64,000 bases of DNA from Luteimicrobium sp042670205. Lineage in GTDB: Bacteria; Actinomycetota; Actinomycetes; Actinomycetales; Cellulomonadaceae. Location of the stretch: contig NZ_JBHUWD010000022.1 in assembly GCF_042670205.1 (NCBI RefSeq), positions 6,872 to 70,871 on the forward strand. The letters run 5' to 3'. This document shows, one piece after another, positions 25,287-33,698 of the stretch. The position numbers were made by a program, and so were the translations under genes. The notes beneath the pieces were generated by a model, which saw nothing but the letters and a program-made list of their open reading frames with translations, did no database searches and was not told the origin of the DNA. Position 1 is the stretch's first letter. The number at the start of each line of letters is the position of its first letter.

Positions 25287-26282
25287 GTGGCGATCGTGAA
25301 CGACGCGACCCCGCTGGACGACCTCCGTGGCCTCTACCCGGAGCTCGAGCCGTACGCGAGCGGCATGCTCGACGTCGGCGACGGGCAGCAGGTCTACTGG
25401 GAGACGTCGGGCAACCCCGAGGGCAAGCCGGCCGTGTTCCTGCACGGCGGCCCGGGCGGCGGCACGTCGCCCGCGCACCGGCGCCTCTTCGACCCCGAGA
25501 AGTACCGGATCGTCCTCGTCGACCAGCGGGGCTGCGGGCGCAGCATCCCGCACGCGAGCGAGCCCGACGCCGACCTCGCGACCAACACCACGTGGTACCT
25601 CGTGGAGGACCTCGAGGTCCTGCGGGAGCACCTGGGCATCGAGCGCTGGCTCGTCCTGGGCGGCTCGTGGGGTTCGACGCTCGCGCTCGCGTACGCGGAG
25701 ACCTACCCGGAGCGCGTCACCGAGCTCGTGCTGCGCGGCATCTTCACGCTGCAGCGCCGCGAGCTCGACTGGTACTACGAGGGTGCCGCCGGCCAGCTCT
25801 TCCCGGAGCGGTACGCGGACTTCCTCGAGCAGGTGCCGGGCGTCGCGCCGGGCGACCGGATCGCCGCCTACCACCGCCTGCTGTTCGACCCCGACCCCAC
25901 GGTCCACGTGCCCGCGGGCAAGGCGTGGACGACGTGGGAGTCGTCGACGTCGTCGCTGTTCGAGAACCCGGACCGGATCGAGGAGTCGGCCCAGGCGGCG
26001 CACGCGACCGCGTTCGCGCGGATCGAGAACCACTACTTCGTCCACCACGGCTTCTTCCGCGAGGGGCAGCTGCTCGACGAGGCCCCGTCGCTGCGCGACG
26101 TCCCGGGCGTGATCGTCCAGGGCCGCTACGACGTGGTGTGCCCGCCGGTCACGGCGTGGGAGCTGCACCAGGCGTGGCCGGGCTCGGAGCTCGTGATCGT
26201 CCCGGACGCGGGCCACGCGTTCGACGAGCCCGGGACGCTCCACCAGCTCATCGAGGCCACGGACCGGTTCGCGACGCGCTGA
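25287..26282 (+). CDS. pip: Prolyl aminopeptidase (proline iminopeptidase)
   Basis: 331-residue alpha/beta hydrolase of peptidase family S33, cleaving N-terminal proline from peptides in the cytoplasm. Visible: the oxyanion motif HGGPGGG (53-59), the nucleophile elbow GGSWGS (Ser 127), Asp 282 in GRYDVVCP, His 310 in AGHAF, and the family mark DQRGCGRS (79-86). GTG 25287 is chosen, with GGAG 10 nt upstream inside the preceding gene; a second GTG at 25296 is possible. A 14-bp-stem hairpin follows the stop by 21 bp. Confidence 0.94.
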   Translation: MAIVNDATPLDDLRGLYPELEPYASGMLDVGDGQQVYWETSGNPEGKPAVFLHGGPGGGTSPAHRRLFDPEKYRIVLVDQRGCGRSIPHASEPDADLATNTTWYLVEDLEVLREHLGIERWLVLGGSWGSTLALAYAETYPERVTELVLRGIFTLQRRELDWYYEGAAGQLFPERYADFLEQVPGVAPGDRIAAYHRLLFDPDPTVHVPAGKAWTTWESSTSSLFENPDRIEESAQAAHATAFARIENHYFVHHGFFREGQLLDEAPSLRDVPGVIVQGRYDVVCPPVTAWELHQAWPGSELVIVPDAGHAFDEPGTLHQLIEATDRFATR

Positions 26283-26303
26283 CCACGTCGTCCTGATCGG
26301 CCG

Positions 26304-26342
26304 CGAGCGCCGCGGTGTCCCGCCGGGGCACCGCGGCGCTCG
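26304..26342 (+). terminator. Hairpin terminator after pip
   Basis: CGAGCGCCGCGGTG pairs perfectly with CACCGCGGCGCTCG (14 bp) around an 11-nt loop, 21 bp after the pip stop. There is no U-tract, as is common in actinobacteria. Confidence 0.75.
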
Positions 26343-26514
26343 TCGTCGTGGGGGTGTCGCCGGGTTCGACGACGCCGCGCGCCGCGCGGAGATCTCACCC
26401 GGCGGCGAGTGTCACGTCCGGGGCATCGCGCCCGTCTCTCAGGTGGGCCGCGACCACGGGGCCCCCGGTGCGTCCGCGGCGGTGCGGGCGCCGCGGCGCC
26501 GTCTGACCGAACAA

Positions 26515-26600
26515 CCGTTGACCTGCCAAAACATTACGCTTCAAGCAAACGGAGGCAGTTTCCATTTACTGTTGACGTGCGCCGGAGCGACTGCTGTGCT
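26515..26600 (+). promoter_or_regulatory. AT-rich promoter/operator region of the DHA2 transporter
   Basis: Within the 399-bp gene-free stretch 26283-26681, this segment is strikingly AT-rich for the window and has two TTGAC-type -35-like boxes (26518, 26572) and a small inverted repeat AAAC-N7-GTTT (26531-26545). No convincing -10 element is visible. It is probably the control region for the transporter starting at 26682. Confidence 0.35.
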
Positions 26601-26681
26601 GGAACCTCACCGCCTCTCCGCCGTCTCTTCACGACGGCGCCCGGCCGGCGACCCACCCGATGACGAGTCCCTGGAGGACGT

Positions 26682-28280
26682 GTGTCCGAGCACCCATCGG
26701 TGAGCTCCGTGGAGGAGCCCGCCCCGACGGCCGTCAAGGACGCCGTCGACGAGCACGTCGCCCCCGACACGGGGACGGCGCCCACCGAGCTGTCGAACTA
26801 CCCGCGCCGCTGGGCCGCGCTCGCCGTGATCGCCGCCGCGCAGCTCGTGATCATCCTCGACACCTCCATCATGAACGTCGCCCTCCCGTCCGCCGCGAAG
26901 GACCTCGCCATCCCGGCCTCGGACCTCCAGTGGGTCGTCACGGCGTACACCCTGGCGTTCGGCGGCCTGCTGCTCCTCGGCGGGCGCATCGCCGACTACG
27001 CCGGCCGCAAGCGGATCTTCCTGCTCGGCCTCCTGGGCTTCGCTGCCGCGTCGGCGCTCGGCGGCGCCGCGCAGGGCGAGGGGACGCTCATCGGCGCCCG
27101 CGCGATCCAGGGCGCGTTCGGCGCGCTGCTGGCGCCCGCGGCGCTCGCCCTGATCACCGTGATGTTCACCGAGTCGCACGAGCGCGCCAAGGCGTTCGGC
27201 GTGTTCGGCGCCATCGCCGGTGGTGGTTCGGCCGTCGGCCTCATCGCGGGCGGTGTCCTCACGGACTCCCTGGACTGGCGCTGGTGCCTCTTCGTGAACG
27301 TGCCCGTCGCGATCATCGCGGCGCTGTTCGCGCTCCGGATCGTGCCCGAGTCCAAGGCGCACGGCGACAGGAAGCTCGACATCCCGGGCGCTGTGCTCTC
27401 GATCGTCGGTCTCGCGACGCTCGTCTACGCGTTCACCGAGGCGTCGAAGCAGAAGACGCTGCCGAACGGCAGCGTCACGACCGTCGGGTGGACCGACTCG
27501 CTGGTCCTGACCCTGCTGGCCGTCGCCGTCGTCGCGCTCGTCGCGTTCGTCGTCGTGGAGACCCGCGTCGCGAACCCGCTCCTGCCGATGCGCGTCGCCC
27601 TCGACCGGAACCGCGGCGGCTCCTACCTGATCTTCCTGCTGGTGGGCGCCGGGCTGTTCGCGATGTTCTTCTTCCTCAGCCTGTTCCTCCAGCAGGTCCT
27701 GGCCTGGTCGCCGCTCAAGTCCGGCCTGGCGCTCCTGCCGTTCAGCCTCGGGATCATCGTCATGGCGGGCATCGTGTCGCGGCTCCTGCCCCGGTTCGGG
27801 CCCCGCCCGCTCATGATCGCCGGCCTCGCGCTCGCGACCGCCGGCATGCTCCTGCTGATCCGGACGAGCCCCGACTCGTCGTACGTGAGCACGGCCCTGC
27901 CCGCGATGATCGTGATCAGCCTCGGCATGGCCCTGGTGTTCATCCCGGCGTCGTCGACGGCGCTCGTGGGCGTCCAGCCGCACGACGCGGGCGTCGCGTC
28001 CGCCCTGCTCAACACCGCGCAGCAGGTCGGCGGCTCGCTCGGGCTCGCGCTGCTCAGCACGCTGTCGATCTCGGCGTCGTCGTCCAAGCTCACGGACCTC
28101 ATCAGCGGCGGCGCGGACCCCAAGGACGTCGCCGCGCAGCACACCGCCAGCGTGTACGGCTTCCACACCGGTTACTTCTGGGGTGCGATGCTCTTCGCGA
28201 TCGGCCTGCTGGTGGCGATCTTCCTCATCAACGCGAAGAAGGACGCGCTCCCCGCCGAGGGCGCGGTCGCGGCCGGCTGA
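26682..28280 (+). CDS. MFS transporter, DHA2 family (14 TM) drug:H+ antiporter
   Basis: 532 residues with about 14 transmembrane helices. The DHA2 motif LDTSIMNVALPSAAKDL in TM1, the loop GRIADYAGRKRIFLLG after TM2 and the antiporter-type GAFGALLAPAALALI segment in TM5 are clear. GTG 26682 follows GGAGG by 4 nt. It is transcribed alone, with an AT-rich control region upstream and a strong hairpin downstream. Such pumps export hydrophobic antibiotics or dyes and are often under a TetR repressor; none is adjacent here. Confidence 0.92.
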   Translation: MSEHPSVSSVEEPAPTAVKDAVDEHVAPDTGTAPTELSNYPRRWAALAVIAAAQLVIILDTSIMNVALPSAAKDLAIPASDLQWVVTAYTLAFGGLLLLGGRIADYAGRKRIFLLGLLGFAAASALGGAAQGEGTLIGARAIQGAFGALLAPAALALITVMFTESHERAKAFGVFGAIAGGGSAVGLIAGGVLTDSLDWRWCLFVNVPVAIIAALFALRIVPESKAHGDRKLDIPGAVLSIVGLATLVYAFTEASKQKTLPNGSVTTVGWTDSLVLTLLAVAVVALVAFVVVETRVANPLLPMRVALDRNRGGSYLIFLLVGAGLFAMFFFLSLFLQQVLAWSPLKSGLALLPFSLGIIVMAGIVSRLLPRFGPRPLMIAGLALATAGMLLLIRTSPDSSYVSTALPAMIVISLGMALVFIPASSTALVGVQPHDAGVASALLNTAQQVGGSLGLALLSTLSISASSSKLTDLISGGADPKDVAAQHTASVYGFHTGYFWGAMLFAIGLLVAIFLINAKKDALPAEGAVAAG

Positions 28281-28300
28281 GCCTCGACCACCCACCTGCA

Positions 28301-28353
28301 CACACGGGCGACGCCCCCACCACCTTGCCGGTGGTGGGGGCGTCGTCCGTGTG
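28301..28353. terminator. Strong bidirectional hairpin terminator
   Basis: A stem of about 24 bp (CACACGGGCGACGCCCCC... with one mismatch) closed by the loop TTGCC lies between the convergent DHA2 gene and the small DUF6131-like gene. It can end transcription from both sides. Confidence 0.85.
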
Positions 28354-28364
28354 CGGGACCTCGG

Positions 28365-28517
28365 TCAGGTACGGCTCCGCCCTCGTCCGACCAGGGCGAA
28401 GATGAGGCCAATCACCAGCACGGCGATCCCGATCCAGAGGAACACGTGTCCCAAGGAGGTGAAGCCCAGGATGAGCAGGACGACACCGATAAGAAGGATG
28501 ATCAACCAGGCAGCCAC
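28365..28517 (-). CDS. DUF6131-like small hydrophobic protein
   Basis: 50 residues forming two membrane helices (WLIILLIGVVLLILGF and VFLWIGIAVLVIGLIFALV) with a basic tail GRGRSRT. GTG 28517 is chosen because GAGGAGG lies 5 nt upstream; earlier in-frame starts would add an arginine-rich leader of no known family. Proteins of this type are frequent in actinobacteria and of unknown function. It is monocistronic. Confidence 0.75.
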   Translation of the reverse strand: MAAWLIILLIGVVLLILGFTSLGHVFLWIGIAVLVIGLIFALVGRGRSRT

Positions 28518-28592
28518 AGAGGCCTCCTCTCGTCGTCGACGCCATTCGCGTCGGCCACTTCGACCTTGACGCAACCTCGCAACCTACGCATC

Positions 28593-28970
28593 TCAGGGCG
28601 AAGACTGCCCTGGGCGCGCGCCCTTCGCCTCGAGGTAGTCCCGGAGCACCGTCGCGTTCGCGGTCGCCGGGTCGTGCGCCCCGAACAGGAGCGTCACGGT
28701 CGGGTGACCGGCTCCCCACCCGAGCGCGTGCTCGACGGCGTCCGGCCGGGCGTCCAGCTCGGCCCGGAACCGGGTCGCGAACTCGTCGAACCTCGCCGGG
28801 TCGTGCCCGTACCAGCGCCGTAGCTCGTCCGACGGCGCGACCTCCTTGTCCCACTCGTCGAGGTGCGCCCTCTCCTTGCTGATGCCGCGCGGCCAGAGCC
28901 GGTCGACGAGGACGCGGTACCCGTCGTCGTCGGCGGGCGGCTCGTAGACCCGCTTGATCCGGTAGCCCAT
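28593..28970 (-). CDS. DUF488 family protein
   Basis: 125 residues, cytoplasmic. The family signatures IKRVYEP, RVLVDRLWPRGISKE, WDKEVAPSDELRRWYGHDP and VTLLFGAHD are complete. DUF488 proteins are common and have no established reaction. ATG 28970 is preferred, since the upstream frame enters a 29-bp repeat element. It is divergent from the MacAB-like operon, and the repeat pair 29011-29068 lies in between. Confidence 0.88.
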   Translation of the reverse strand: MGYRIKRVYEPPADDDGYRVLVDRLWPRGISKERAHLDEWDKEVAPSDELRRWYGHDPARFDEFATRFRAELDARPDAVEHALGWGAGHPTVTLLFGAHDPATANATVLRDYLEAKGARPGQSSP

Positions 28971-29010
28971 GCCCTCAGGCTCCCACCGCCCCCGTGGGCC
29001 CGCAGGTCCC

Positions 29011-29068
29011 GCGAAGTACCCCGGCACCCGGGGTACTTCGCGAAGTACCCCGGATACCGGGGTACTTC
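29011..29068. repeat. Two tandem 29-bp hairpin units
   Basis: Units at 29011-29039 and 29040-29068 each contain CGAAGTACCCCGG-N3-CCGGGGTACTTCG: a perfect 13-bp stem with a 3-nt loop (CAC or ATA). They are the same family as the array at 16892-17065 (GCGAAGTAC...GGGGTAC). They lie between the divergent DUF488 gene and the MacAB-like operon, so a terminator role for either is not obvious. Confidence 0.9.
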
Positions 29069-29192
29069 GGGGGGTCGACGACGCTCGCACAGGTGGCAGA
29101 CAGGCACGCGACAGTACCGTGCCAGACCCCCTCCCTACGGTCGGTCCGCCCGGGACGTCCGCTCCCGGACCGCTCGACCGACGAGGGAGATC

Positions 29193-30545
29193 ATGGGAGC
29201 CGCAATCCACCGCGTCTGGGCCCGGCCACGGGGCCGGGCGCTCACCGTCGGGATCGTCGCCGCGATCCTCGTCGCCGCCGGCGTCGTCTGCTGGCTGGTC
29301 CTGCGGCCCTCGGGCGACGCGGCGGCGTCCCCGGCCATCAAGCAGGTCACGCAGACCGCGACCGTCGGCACGTCGACGTTCGAGAAGTCGGTGTCCGCGA
29401 CGGGCTCGCTCACCCCGACGGTCGACGAGGACGTGAGCTTCGCGGCGTCCGGCACGGTCACGTCCGTGAAGGTGGCCGAGGGCGACACCGTGAAGAAGGG
29501 CGACGTCCTCGCGACGATCGACACCCTTCAGCTCAAGGCCGACCTGCTGTCCGCGAAGGCGGACCTCGCGACGGCGAAGGCGGACCTCGCGTCCGCCGAG
29601 GACGCCGACGACGGCACGGACGCGGCCGAGCAGCAGGTCTCCGCGAAGAAGGCGGCGGTCGAGGTCGCGCAGTCGGCCGAGGACGACGCCGAGGACGCCA
29701 TGGACGGCGCGACCCTCACGGCTCCGGCCTCGGGCCTCGTGACCGCCGTGAACGTCGCCAAGGGCGACGCCGTCACCGGCACGTCGACGGGCTCGTCCGG
29801 CTCGGGCAGCGGCGGCTCGGGCACGGGTGCGGCCGCCGGCAGCGGTTCCGGCGGCGCCGGCGGCACCGGGTCGTCGAGCGCCAGCAGCTCGTCGACCTCG
29901 ACGGCGCCGTTCACGATCGTCGGGACGAGCTCGTGGGAGGTCGCGGTCAGCGTCGGCGAGGACGACGTCGCGAACGTCGCCAAGGGCGACCAGGTCGAGC
30001 TCACGGGCGACGACCTGACCGACACCGTCTACGGCACGGTCTCTTCCGTGGGCCTGCTGCCGTCCACGAGCTCCGGTTCCGTCAGCTACCCCGTGACCGT
30101 CAAGGTCACCGGCTCCCCCAAGGGCCTGCACGACGGCGTCTCCGTGACCGCGAAGATCGTCTACGAGCGGCGCACGGACGTGCTGTCCGTGCCGTCCGCC
30201 GCGGTCACGACGACGGACGGCACCTCGACGGTGCTCGTCGTGGGGGACGACGGCAAGACCACCAAGACGACCGTCACCGTCGGCGAGACCAGCGGCCAGA
30301 GCGTCGAGATCACGAAGGGCCTCACCGCGGGCCAGAAGATCCAGTACACGCAGACCGTCATCACGCCCGGCGGCACGTCCGGCCGGACGGGGAACCAGCA
30401 GAACGGCGAGTTCCCGAACTTCGGCGGCGGCGAGGGCGGTGGCCGCGGCTACGGCGGGTACGGCGGCGGCGCCGGAGGTCAGGGGGGCGGCCAGGGCGGC
30501 CCGCCGGCGGGCTTCGGCGGCGGCCAGCAGGGCGGCGGCCAGTGA
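29193..30545 (+). CDS. Efflux adaptor subunit, HlyD/MacA-like (membrane fusion type)
   Basis: 450 residues. A single N-terminal membrane helix (about 15-38) is followed by an extracytoplasmic barrel-sandwich/lipoyl half (FAASGTVTSVKVAEGDTVKKGDVLATID), a short coiled-coil (LLSAKADLATAKADLASAED), the second lipoyl half with a Ser/Gly-rich insert (about 195-235), and a beta-barrel ending in a Gly-rich tail. ATG 29193 follows GAGGGAG. The stop overlaps the ATPase GTG by 4 bp. It would link the MacB-type permease to the cell wall layer. The coiled-coil is short compared with Gram-negative MacA, as expected without an outer membrane. Confidence 0.88.
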   Translation: MGAAIHRVWARPRGRALTVGIVAAILVAAGVVCWLVLRPSGDAAASPAIKQVTQTATVGTSTFEKSVSATGSLTPTVDEDVSFAASGTVTSVKVAEGDTVKKGDVLATIDTLQLKADLLSAKADLATAKADLASAEDADDGTDAAEQQVSAKKAAVEVAQSAEDDAEDAMDGATLTAPASGLVTAVNVAKGDAVTGTSTGSSGSGSGGSGTGAAAGSGSGGAGGTGSSSASSSSTSTAPFTIVGTSSWEVAVSVGEDDVANVAKGDQVELTGDDLTDTVYGTVSSVGLLPSTSSGSVSYPVTVKVTGSPKGLHDGVSVTAKIVYERRTDVLSVPSAAVTTTDGTSTVLVVGDDGKTTKTTVTVGETSGQSVEITKGLTAGQKIQYTQTVITPGGTSGRTGNQQNGEFPNFGGGEGGGRGYGGYGGGAGGQGGGQGGPPAGFGGGQQGGGQ

Positions 30546-31375
30546 CCGCGACGCTCACCGGCCCGGCGACCAGGACGACACCCGGGGCACCCCCGGTCAT
30601 CGACCTGCGAGGCGGCCGCAAGACCTACACCACCGGCTCCATCATGTTCGAAGCCCTGCGCGGCGTCGACGTGCGGATCGAGCGCGGCGAGTACGTCGCG
30701 ATCATGGGCCCGTCGGGCTCGGGCAAGTCGACGCTCATGAACGTCCTCGGCTGCCTCGACGTCCTCACGTCGGGCACGTACCGGCTCGCGGGCCACGACG
30801 TCGGCGACCTCGACGAGGTCGAGCTCGCCCAGATCCGCAACGAGGAGATCGGCTTCGTCTTCCAGCAGTTCCATCTGCTGCCTTCTCTGGCGTCGTGGCG
30901 CAACGTCGAGCTGCCCCTCATGTACCGCGGGGTGGCCCGCAACGAGCGGCGCGACCGCGCCGCGGCGGCGCTCGAGCGTGTCGGGCTGGGCGACCGGCTC
31001 GACAACCGTCCGGGAGAGCTGTCCGGCGGCCAGCAGCAGCGGGTCGCCGTGGCGCGGGCGCTCGTCGGGGAGCCCGCGCTCATCCTCGCGGACGAGCCCA
31101 CCGGCAATCTCGACACCGCCTCGACCGAGGACGTCCTCGCACTCTTCGACGAGTTGCACGGGCAGGGCCGCACGATCGTGCTCATCACGCACGAGCCGGA
31201 GGTCGCCGAGCGCGCACGGCGCGTGGTGCGCGTGCGCGACGGCCTGATCCAGGGCGACGGCCCGGCGTCGGCGCTGCACGACGACCGCGGCTACCTCCAC
31301 CACGACGCCCCGGCCGCGGCGCCTGCGGCCCCGTCCACTACCCTCCGCACCGACGACACCCAGGAGCTGAGATGA
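30542..31375 (+). CDS. MacB-type ABC ATPase
   Basis: 277 residues, LolD/MacB-class ATPase. Present: Walker A GPSGSGKST (56-64), Q-loop FQQFHLLPSL, signature LSGGQQQRVAVARAL, Walker B LILADEPTGNLD and an H-loop histidine in ITHEPEVA. The GTG start overlaps the adaptor stop (GTGA) and the stop overlaps the permease ATG (ATGA). It powers a mechanotransmission permease rather than a conventional transmembrane exporter. The substrate is unknown; peptides, lipoproteins and antibiotics are the usual cargoes. Confidence 0.93.
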   Translation: MTATLTGPATRTTPGAPPVIDLRGGRKTYTTGSIMFEALRGVDVRIERGEYVAIMGPSGSGKSTLMNVLGCLDVLTSGTYRLAGHDVGDLDEVELAQIRNEEIGFVFQQFHLLPSLASWRNVELPLMYRGVARNERRDRAAAALERVGLGDRLDNRPGELSGGQQQRVAVARALVGEPALILADEPTGNLDTASTEDVLALFDELHGQGRTIVLITHEPEVAERARRVVRVRDGLIQGDGPASALHDDRGYLHHDAPAAAPAAPSTTLRTDDTQELR

Positions 31376-32604
31376 GCTGGGGCGAGACCCTCGCGACCGG
31401 CTGGCACGCCATCCGCGCGCACTCGATGCGGTCCCTGCTGACGGTCCTCGGCATCCTCATCGGGATCGCCGCGGTCATCCTCACGGTCGGTCTGGGGCTG
31501 GGCACGCAGAAGGACGTGAGCGCGCAGATCAGCTCGCTCGGCTCCAACCTGCTCATCGTGTCCCCGGGCTCCACGACATCGTCCGCGGGCGTCCGCGGCG
31601 GGTTCGGCTCGTCGACGACGCTCACCACGTCCGACGCGTCCGCCCTCACCTCGAAGACGGCCGCGCCCGACGTCGAGGCCGTCGCCGCGGAGAAGTCGTC
31701 GTCCGAGTCGCTGGTCAACGGCGACACGAACTGGACCTCGACGGTCGTCGGCACGACGCCGTCGTGGCTGGACGTCCGGTCGCGGACCGTCGCGCAGGGC
31801 CGGTTCCTCACCGCGGCGGACGAGACGGACCGCACGACGAACATCGTGCTGGGCTCCGAGACGGCGACCGAGCTGTTCGGCAGCCCGCGCGCGGTCGGGC
31901 GGACGCTCACGATCAACGACGTCACGTTCACGGTCGTCGGGGTCCTCGAGCCGGCCGGCTCCAGCAGCTCGGACAACCTCGACGACACCGCCGTGGTGCC
32001 GATGAGCACGATGCAGAACACGATCGTCGGCGGCACGACCCGGACCGCGGTCTCGACCATCTACGTCAAGGCCGTCGGGACGGACGAGATCTCGGCCGCC
32101 TACCAGGAGACGCAACAGCTGCTGCTCAACCTGCACGGCATCACCGACGCCGACGACGCGGACTTCACCGTGAGCAGCCAGGACGCCCTCGTCTCGACCG
32201 CGACGTCCGTCTACCGGACGCTGACCGTCCTGCTCACGGGCATCGCGGCGCTGTCGCTGCTCGTCGGCGGGATCGGGGTCATGAACATCATGCTCGTGTC
32301 CGTCACGGAGCGGACCCGCGAGATCGGCCTGCGCAAGGCGCTGGGCGCCCCGCCGGTCGCGATCCGGCGCCAGTTCCTCACCGAGGCGTCGGTCCTCGGC
32401 CTGGGCGGCGGGCTCGTCGGGGCGGCGCTCGGCATCGCCGCGGCGAAGCTCCTGCCGAGCGTCCTGGACTCGTCGATCGTCGTGTCCCCCACGGCCGTCG
32501 TCGGCTCGATCGTCATCGCGGTCGGCATCGGCCTCGTGTTCGGCGTCTACCCCGCGGTCCGCGCCGCGCGCCTCGCCCCGATCGACGCCCTGAGGAGCGA
32601 GTGA
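31372..32604 (+). CDS. MacB/FtsX-like ABC permease
   Basis: 410 residues with four membrane helices: one N-terminal (about 18-42, SLLTVLGILIGIAAVILTVGLGL), a long extracytoplasmic MacB_PCD domain (about 45-280) and a C-terminal FtsX domain with three helices, including GGIGVMNIMLVSVTERTREIGLRKALGA, the conserved coupling loop. The domain order matches MacB permease halves. It is translationally coupled to the ATPase upstream, and its TGA overlaps the next possible ATG by one base. Confidence 0.93.
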   Translation: MSWGETLATGWHAIRAHSMRSLLTVLGILIGIAAVILTVGLGLGTQKDVSAQISSLGSNLLIVSPGSTTSSAGVRGGFGSSTTLTTSDASALTSKTAAPDVEAVAAEKSSSESLVNGDTNWTSTVVGTTPSWLDVRSRTVAQGRFLTAADETDRTTNIVLGSETATELFGSPRAVGRTLTINDVTFTVVGVLEPAGSSSSDNLDDTAVVPMSTMQNTIVGGTTRTAVSTIYVKAVGTDEISAAYQETQQLLLNLHGITDADDADFTVSSQDALVSTATSVYRTLTVLLTGIAALSLLVGGIGVMNIMLVSVTERTREIGLRKALGAPPVAIRRQFLTEASVLGLGGGLVGAALGIAAAKLLPSVLDSSIVVSPTAVVGSIVIAVGIGLVFGVYPAVRAARLAPIDALRSE

Positions 32605-32672
32605 TGACCCGTTCCCGACCCGCGGCGCACGCCGCCTCGCACACCCCCGACTCCGTCGACCCAGGAGCTGCC

Positions 32673-33698
32673 ATGTCACCGGTCCGTCCCACCTCCCGCC
32701 GGGCGTCGCGCGCCGCGCGCCCGTCCCTCGTCCTCGCCGCGACGGGCGTCGCCGCGGCGGTCGCGCTCTCGCTCGCGGCGTGCTCGTCGGGCTCCGGCGC
32801 GGACGGCGGCACCCAGGTGAACGCCGCCCAGGGCGAGGGGCAGCAGAACCCGCAAGGCCAGCAGGGCGAGGGCCAGGGTGCCCCCGGCCAGGGCGGCGGG
32901 CAGGGCGGCGGCCAGCGGCCGGGGACGTCCGGCGAGGTCGCGGCGGTCTCCGGCTCGACGGCGCAGGTGCAGTCGACGGACGCCCAGACCGCCGTCTCGT
33001 GGACGTCGTCCACCAAGGTCACCCAGCAGGTCGCGGGCACGCTCGCGAACGTCAAGGCCGGCGCGTGCGTCGTCGTGACCTCGGCGAGCAGCGTCGCAGG
33101 CTCCGGCTCGTCGTCGGGCGGCACGGCCTCCGCGGACGACCCGATCGCCGCGGCCACCGTCGTCGTGCAGTCCACCTCGGGTGACTGCACCACCGGCATG
33201 CGCGGCGGGTTCGGCGGCGGGGCGGGCGGCACACGGCCGCCGGGCGCGCCGACCGGCGCCACCGGCGAGATGCCTCAGGGCATGCCGACGGACCTGCCGT
33301 CGGGCGCGCCCACCGGCGGCGCCGGCGGGCGGGGCGCGGGCGGCTTCGGCGGCTTCGCGACCGGCAAGGTCACCTCGGTCTCCGCGGCGGGCTTCACCGT
33401 CGAGCAGACCGGCTTCGGCCAGGACGCGACCGCCACCGAGCGCCAGGTCACGGTCGGCTCCTCCACCACCTACACCGTCACCAAGACCGCGAAGACGTCG
33501 GCCATCAAGGTCGGCCTCTGCCTCACCGCGCAGGGCGAGACGGACTCCAAGGGCACCGTGAAGGCGACCACGATCGCGCTCAGCACCAAGGGCGACGACG
33601 GCTGCTCGGCCGGCTTCGGCGGGTTCGGCGGGTTCCGCGGCGGCCAGGGCGGTCAGCAGGGTGGCCGGTCGGGCGAGCAGGGCGGCACCGATGCCTGA
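32673..33698 (+). CDS. Lipoprotein of the MacAB-like operon, Gly-rich
   Basis: 341 residues from ATG 32673, chosen because AGGAG lies 5 nt upstream and the start gives a normal lipoprotein signal ending ALSLAAC. An in-frame ATG at 32604, overlapping the permease stop, would add 23 residues. The mature part has Gln/Gly-rich stretches and two similar beta-rich segments (GEVAAVSGSTAQVQ... and GKVTSVSAAGFTVEQ...), each with ...VTVGS/TSSTKV and an AxxVVVTS/LCLTAQGET strand, suggestive of an internal duplication of a DUF5666-like fold. It is exported and lipid-anchored. The function is unknown; its place between the permease and the second adaptor suggests a role in the same export machine. Confidence 0.75.
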   Translation: MSPVRPTSRRASRAARPSLVLAATGVAAAVALSLAACSSGSGADGGTQVNAAQGEGQQNPQGQQGEGQGAPGQGGGQGGGQRPGTSGEVAAVSGSTAQVQSTDAQTAVSWTSSTKVTQQVAGTLANVKAGACVVVTSASSVAGSGSSSGGTASADDPIAAATVVVQSTSGDCTTGMRGGFGGGAGGTRPPGAPTGATGEMPQGMPTDLPSGAPTGGAGGRGAGGFGGFATGKVTSVSAAGFTVEQTGFGQDATATERQVTVGSSTTYTVTKTAKTSAIKVGLCLTAQGETDSKGTVKATTIALSTKGDDGCSAGFGGFGGFRGGQGGQQGGRSGEQGGTDA